Assembly (NCBI GenBank): GCA_050180895.1
Contig: JBFXDS010000023.1
Coordinates: forward strand, 1-24,403
Direction: 5' to 3'
DNA: 24,403 bases
Source of the DNA: JBGPEQ01 sp050180895
GTDB lineage: Bacteria; Pseudomonadota; Alphaproteobacteria; Dongiales; Dongiaceae
In this document: positions 23,162 through 24,403 of the stretch, one piece after another
Numbering within the stretch: the first letter of the stretch is position 1
Layout of the letters: every line of letters begins with the position of its first letter
The notes under the pieces: generated by a model
Database searches by the model: none
Seen by the model: only the letters and a program-made list of their open reading frames with translations
Told to the model about the DNA's origin: nothing
Translations under genes and position numbers: made by a program

Positions 23162-24274
23162 ATGGCCTCTATCCCTCCAGACCCGACCGACGAGAGCCTG
23201 CCCGACCAGCCGGTGAAGGGGCGCGGCGCCGTCAGCAACCGGGTGAGCCGCTACTTCCGGGAGGAGCGGGCGCGTACGAGCGACGGCTGGGACAGCCCGG
23301 CGGACGAGGACCTGCCGCCGCTACGCACCACGGTCATGCGCGACAGCACGCGCACGATCATCGCCCGCAACGAGTCGCCGGACATCGGCTTCGACCGCTC
23401 GATCAATCCTTATCGCGGCTGCGAGCATGGCTGCATCTACTGCTTCGCGCGGCCGACCCACGCCTATCTCGGGCTGTCGCCGGGGCTCGATTTCGAGACC
23501 AAGCTGCTGATGAAGCCGGACGCGGCGCGGCTGCTCGCGGCCGAGCTGCGCAAGCCCGGCTACAAGCCCGACGTCATCGCCATGGGCACCAACACCGATC
23601 CCTACCAGCCGATCGAGCGGCAGCACCGGATCACCCGCGGCATCCTGGAGGTGCTGCGCGACTTCAACCATCCCGTGGGCATCGTCACCAAATCGGCGCT
23701 GATCCGGCGCGACATCGACATCCTGGCGCCGATGGCGGAGAAGCGGCTGGCGCACGCCTTCGTCTCCATCACCACGCTCGACCGCGAGCTGGCGCGCAAG
23801 ATGGAGCCGCGGGCGGCGACGCCGCCGCGCCGGCTGGAGACGATCCGCGCCCTGGCCGAGGCCGGCATCCCCGTGGGCGTGATGGCGGCACCGATGATCC
23901 CGGCGCTCAACGACCAGGAGATGGAGAGCATCCTGGAGGCGGCGGCGGCGGCCGGCGCCAGCGCCGCCGGCTACACGGCGCTGCGGCTGCCGCTGGAGAT
24001 CAAGGACCTGTTCACCGAGTGGCTGGAAGCGCACGCGCCGGGCCGGGCCAAGCACGTGCTGGACCTGATCCGGCAGATGCGCGGCGGCGCCCTCAACGAC
24101 GCGACCTGGGGCAAGCGCATGCGCGGCGAAGGGCCCTATGCCGAGCTGCTGAAGCAGCGCTTCCACATCGCGCGCAAGCGGCTGGGCCTCGAGCGCAGCA
24201 AGGAGCGCTGGGAGTTCGATCTGACGCTGTTCAAGCCGCCGCCGCGGGCGGGGGACCAGCTGCGCTTGTTGTAA
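23162..24274 (+). CDS. PA0069-family radical SAM protein
   Basis: The 370-aa protein has a radical SAM core with the CxxxCxxC cluster motif CEHGCIYC (Cys87, Cys91, Cys94), preceded by SINPYRG and followed by FARPTHAYLGLSPGLDFETKL, the PA0069/Rv2578c (SplB-like) pattern. AMGTNTDPYQPIER and VGIVTKSALIRRDIDIL give further barrel strands. Reaction and substrate of the family are not established; relatives of DNA spore photoproduct lyase are known. The N-terminal 60 residues are charged and likely flexible. ATG 23162 follows GGGATAGG. It stands alone, 72 nt after the BtuF-like gene, and ends in front of two hairpins. Confidence 0.93.
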   Translation: MASIPPDPTDESLPDQPVKGRGAVSNRVSRYFREERARTSDGWDSPADEDLPPLRTTVMRDSTRTIIARNESPDIGFDRSINPYRGCEHGCIYCFARPTHAYLGLSPGLDFETKLLMKPDAARLLAAELRKPGYKPDVIAMGTNTDPYQPIERQHRITRGILEVLRDFNHPVGIVTKSALIRRDIDILAPMAEKRLAHAFVSITTLDRELARKMEPRAATPPRRLETIRALAEAGIPVGVMAAPMIPALNDQEMESILEAAAAAGASAAGYTALRLPLEIKDLFTEWLEAHAPGRAKHVLDLIRQMRGGALNDATWGKRMRGEGPYAELLKQRFHIARKRLGLERSKERWEFDLTLFKPPPRAGDQLRLL

Positions 24275-24280
24275 GCAAGA

Positions 24281-24299
24281 GGGCGAGCGCCGCTCGCCC
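24281..24299 (+). terminator. Hairpin directly after the radical SAM gene
   Basis: GGGCGAGCG and CGCTCGCCC (24281-24299) form a near-perfect palindrome 6 nt after the TAA, followed by CTTGTCTGTGTG. A real loop needs inner pairs to open, leaving about a 7-bp stem. Plausible terminator for the radical SAM gene, with only a weak T-rich tail. Confidence 0.55.
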
Positions 24300-24327
24300 C
24301 TTGTCTGTGTGAATCATGACAGAGTGA

Positions 24328-24366
24328 GGCCCGTTCCCGGGACCGTTTGAGTCCCGGGAACGGGCC
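24328..24366. terminator. Perfect 16-bp inverted repeat
   Basis: GGCCCGTTCCCGGGAC (24328-24343) and GTCCCGGGAACGGGCC (24351-24366) are exact inverted repeats with a 7-nt loop CGTTTGA. It would give a very stable hairpin on either strand, so it could serve a gene beyond the right edge as well as the radical SAM gene. No T-run follows on the + strand. Confidence 0.55.
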
Positions 24367-24403
24367 GGCCGAGACCGTCTCGCCCCTCGGCTGACACCGG
24401 GAT

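Overview
The window comes from a high-GC alphaproteobacterium, most likely a Rhodospirillales/Hyphomicrobiales-type lineage. This rests on codon bias with strong third-position G/C in the flanks, the UDG-Slt-MoaB gene order, the FixJ-type regulator, and the REP-like CCCTCACC...GGTGAGGG intergenic repeats. The genus cannot be fixed from sequence reading alone.

Left flank (1-3212, + strand): the last 35 codons of an IS110-family transposase, then a family-4-like uracil-DNA glycosylase, a periplasmic GH23 lytic transglycosylase (slt) and moaB. These are ordinary housekeeping genes at very high GC.

Putative island (about 3213-12909, all genes on the - strand): visibly lower GC (hand count 31/60 at 7201-7260 against 48/60 at 2221-2280). 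It holds two gene groups. The first reads DUF202 protein, arylsulfatase, DUF1622 protein, BASS-family transporter, polytopic membrane protein, lipoprotein. The second is a sensor kinase with an ABC-substrate-binding-like sensor domain, a FixJ-like regulator and a lone receiver protein. Both edges carry the 3' end of moaB: the intact gene on the left and a 174-nt orphan copy (157/174 identical) on the right, both reading in the same direction. This suggests that foreign DNA entered at moaB, or that a second moaB was destroyed.

Right of the island (13118-18628, - strand, high GC): a polyamine-type ABC importer (ATPase, two permeases, binding protein) followed by a class-III PLP aminotransferase, with a paired REP-like element between the last two genes. 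Together they could import an amine and deaminate it.

Far right (19063-24274, + strand): an unusual 856-aa protein that fuses an adenylation domain, a phosphopantetheine carrier domain and a membrane acyltransferase-3 domain, with a Fur-box-like site upstream. It is followed by a GlsB/YeaQ-type small membrane protein, a 14-codon remnant resembling the start of a cobalamin methyltransferase gene, a cytoplasmic BtuF-like protein and a PA0069-family radical SAM protein. The window ends with strong hairpins.

The most unusual items are the fused adenylation-carrier-acyltransferase protein, whose logic parallels the D-alanylation (Dlt) system in one polypeptide, and the moaB-bounded sulfatase/BASS/sensor island. 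No rRNA, tRNA or CRISPR array was seen.
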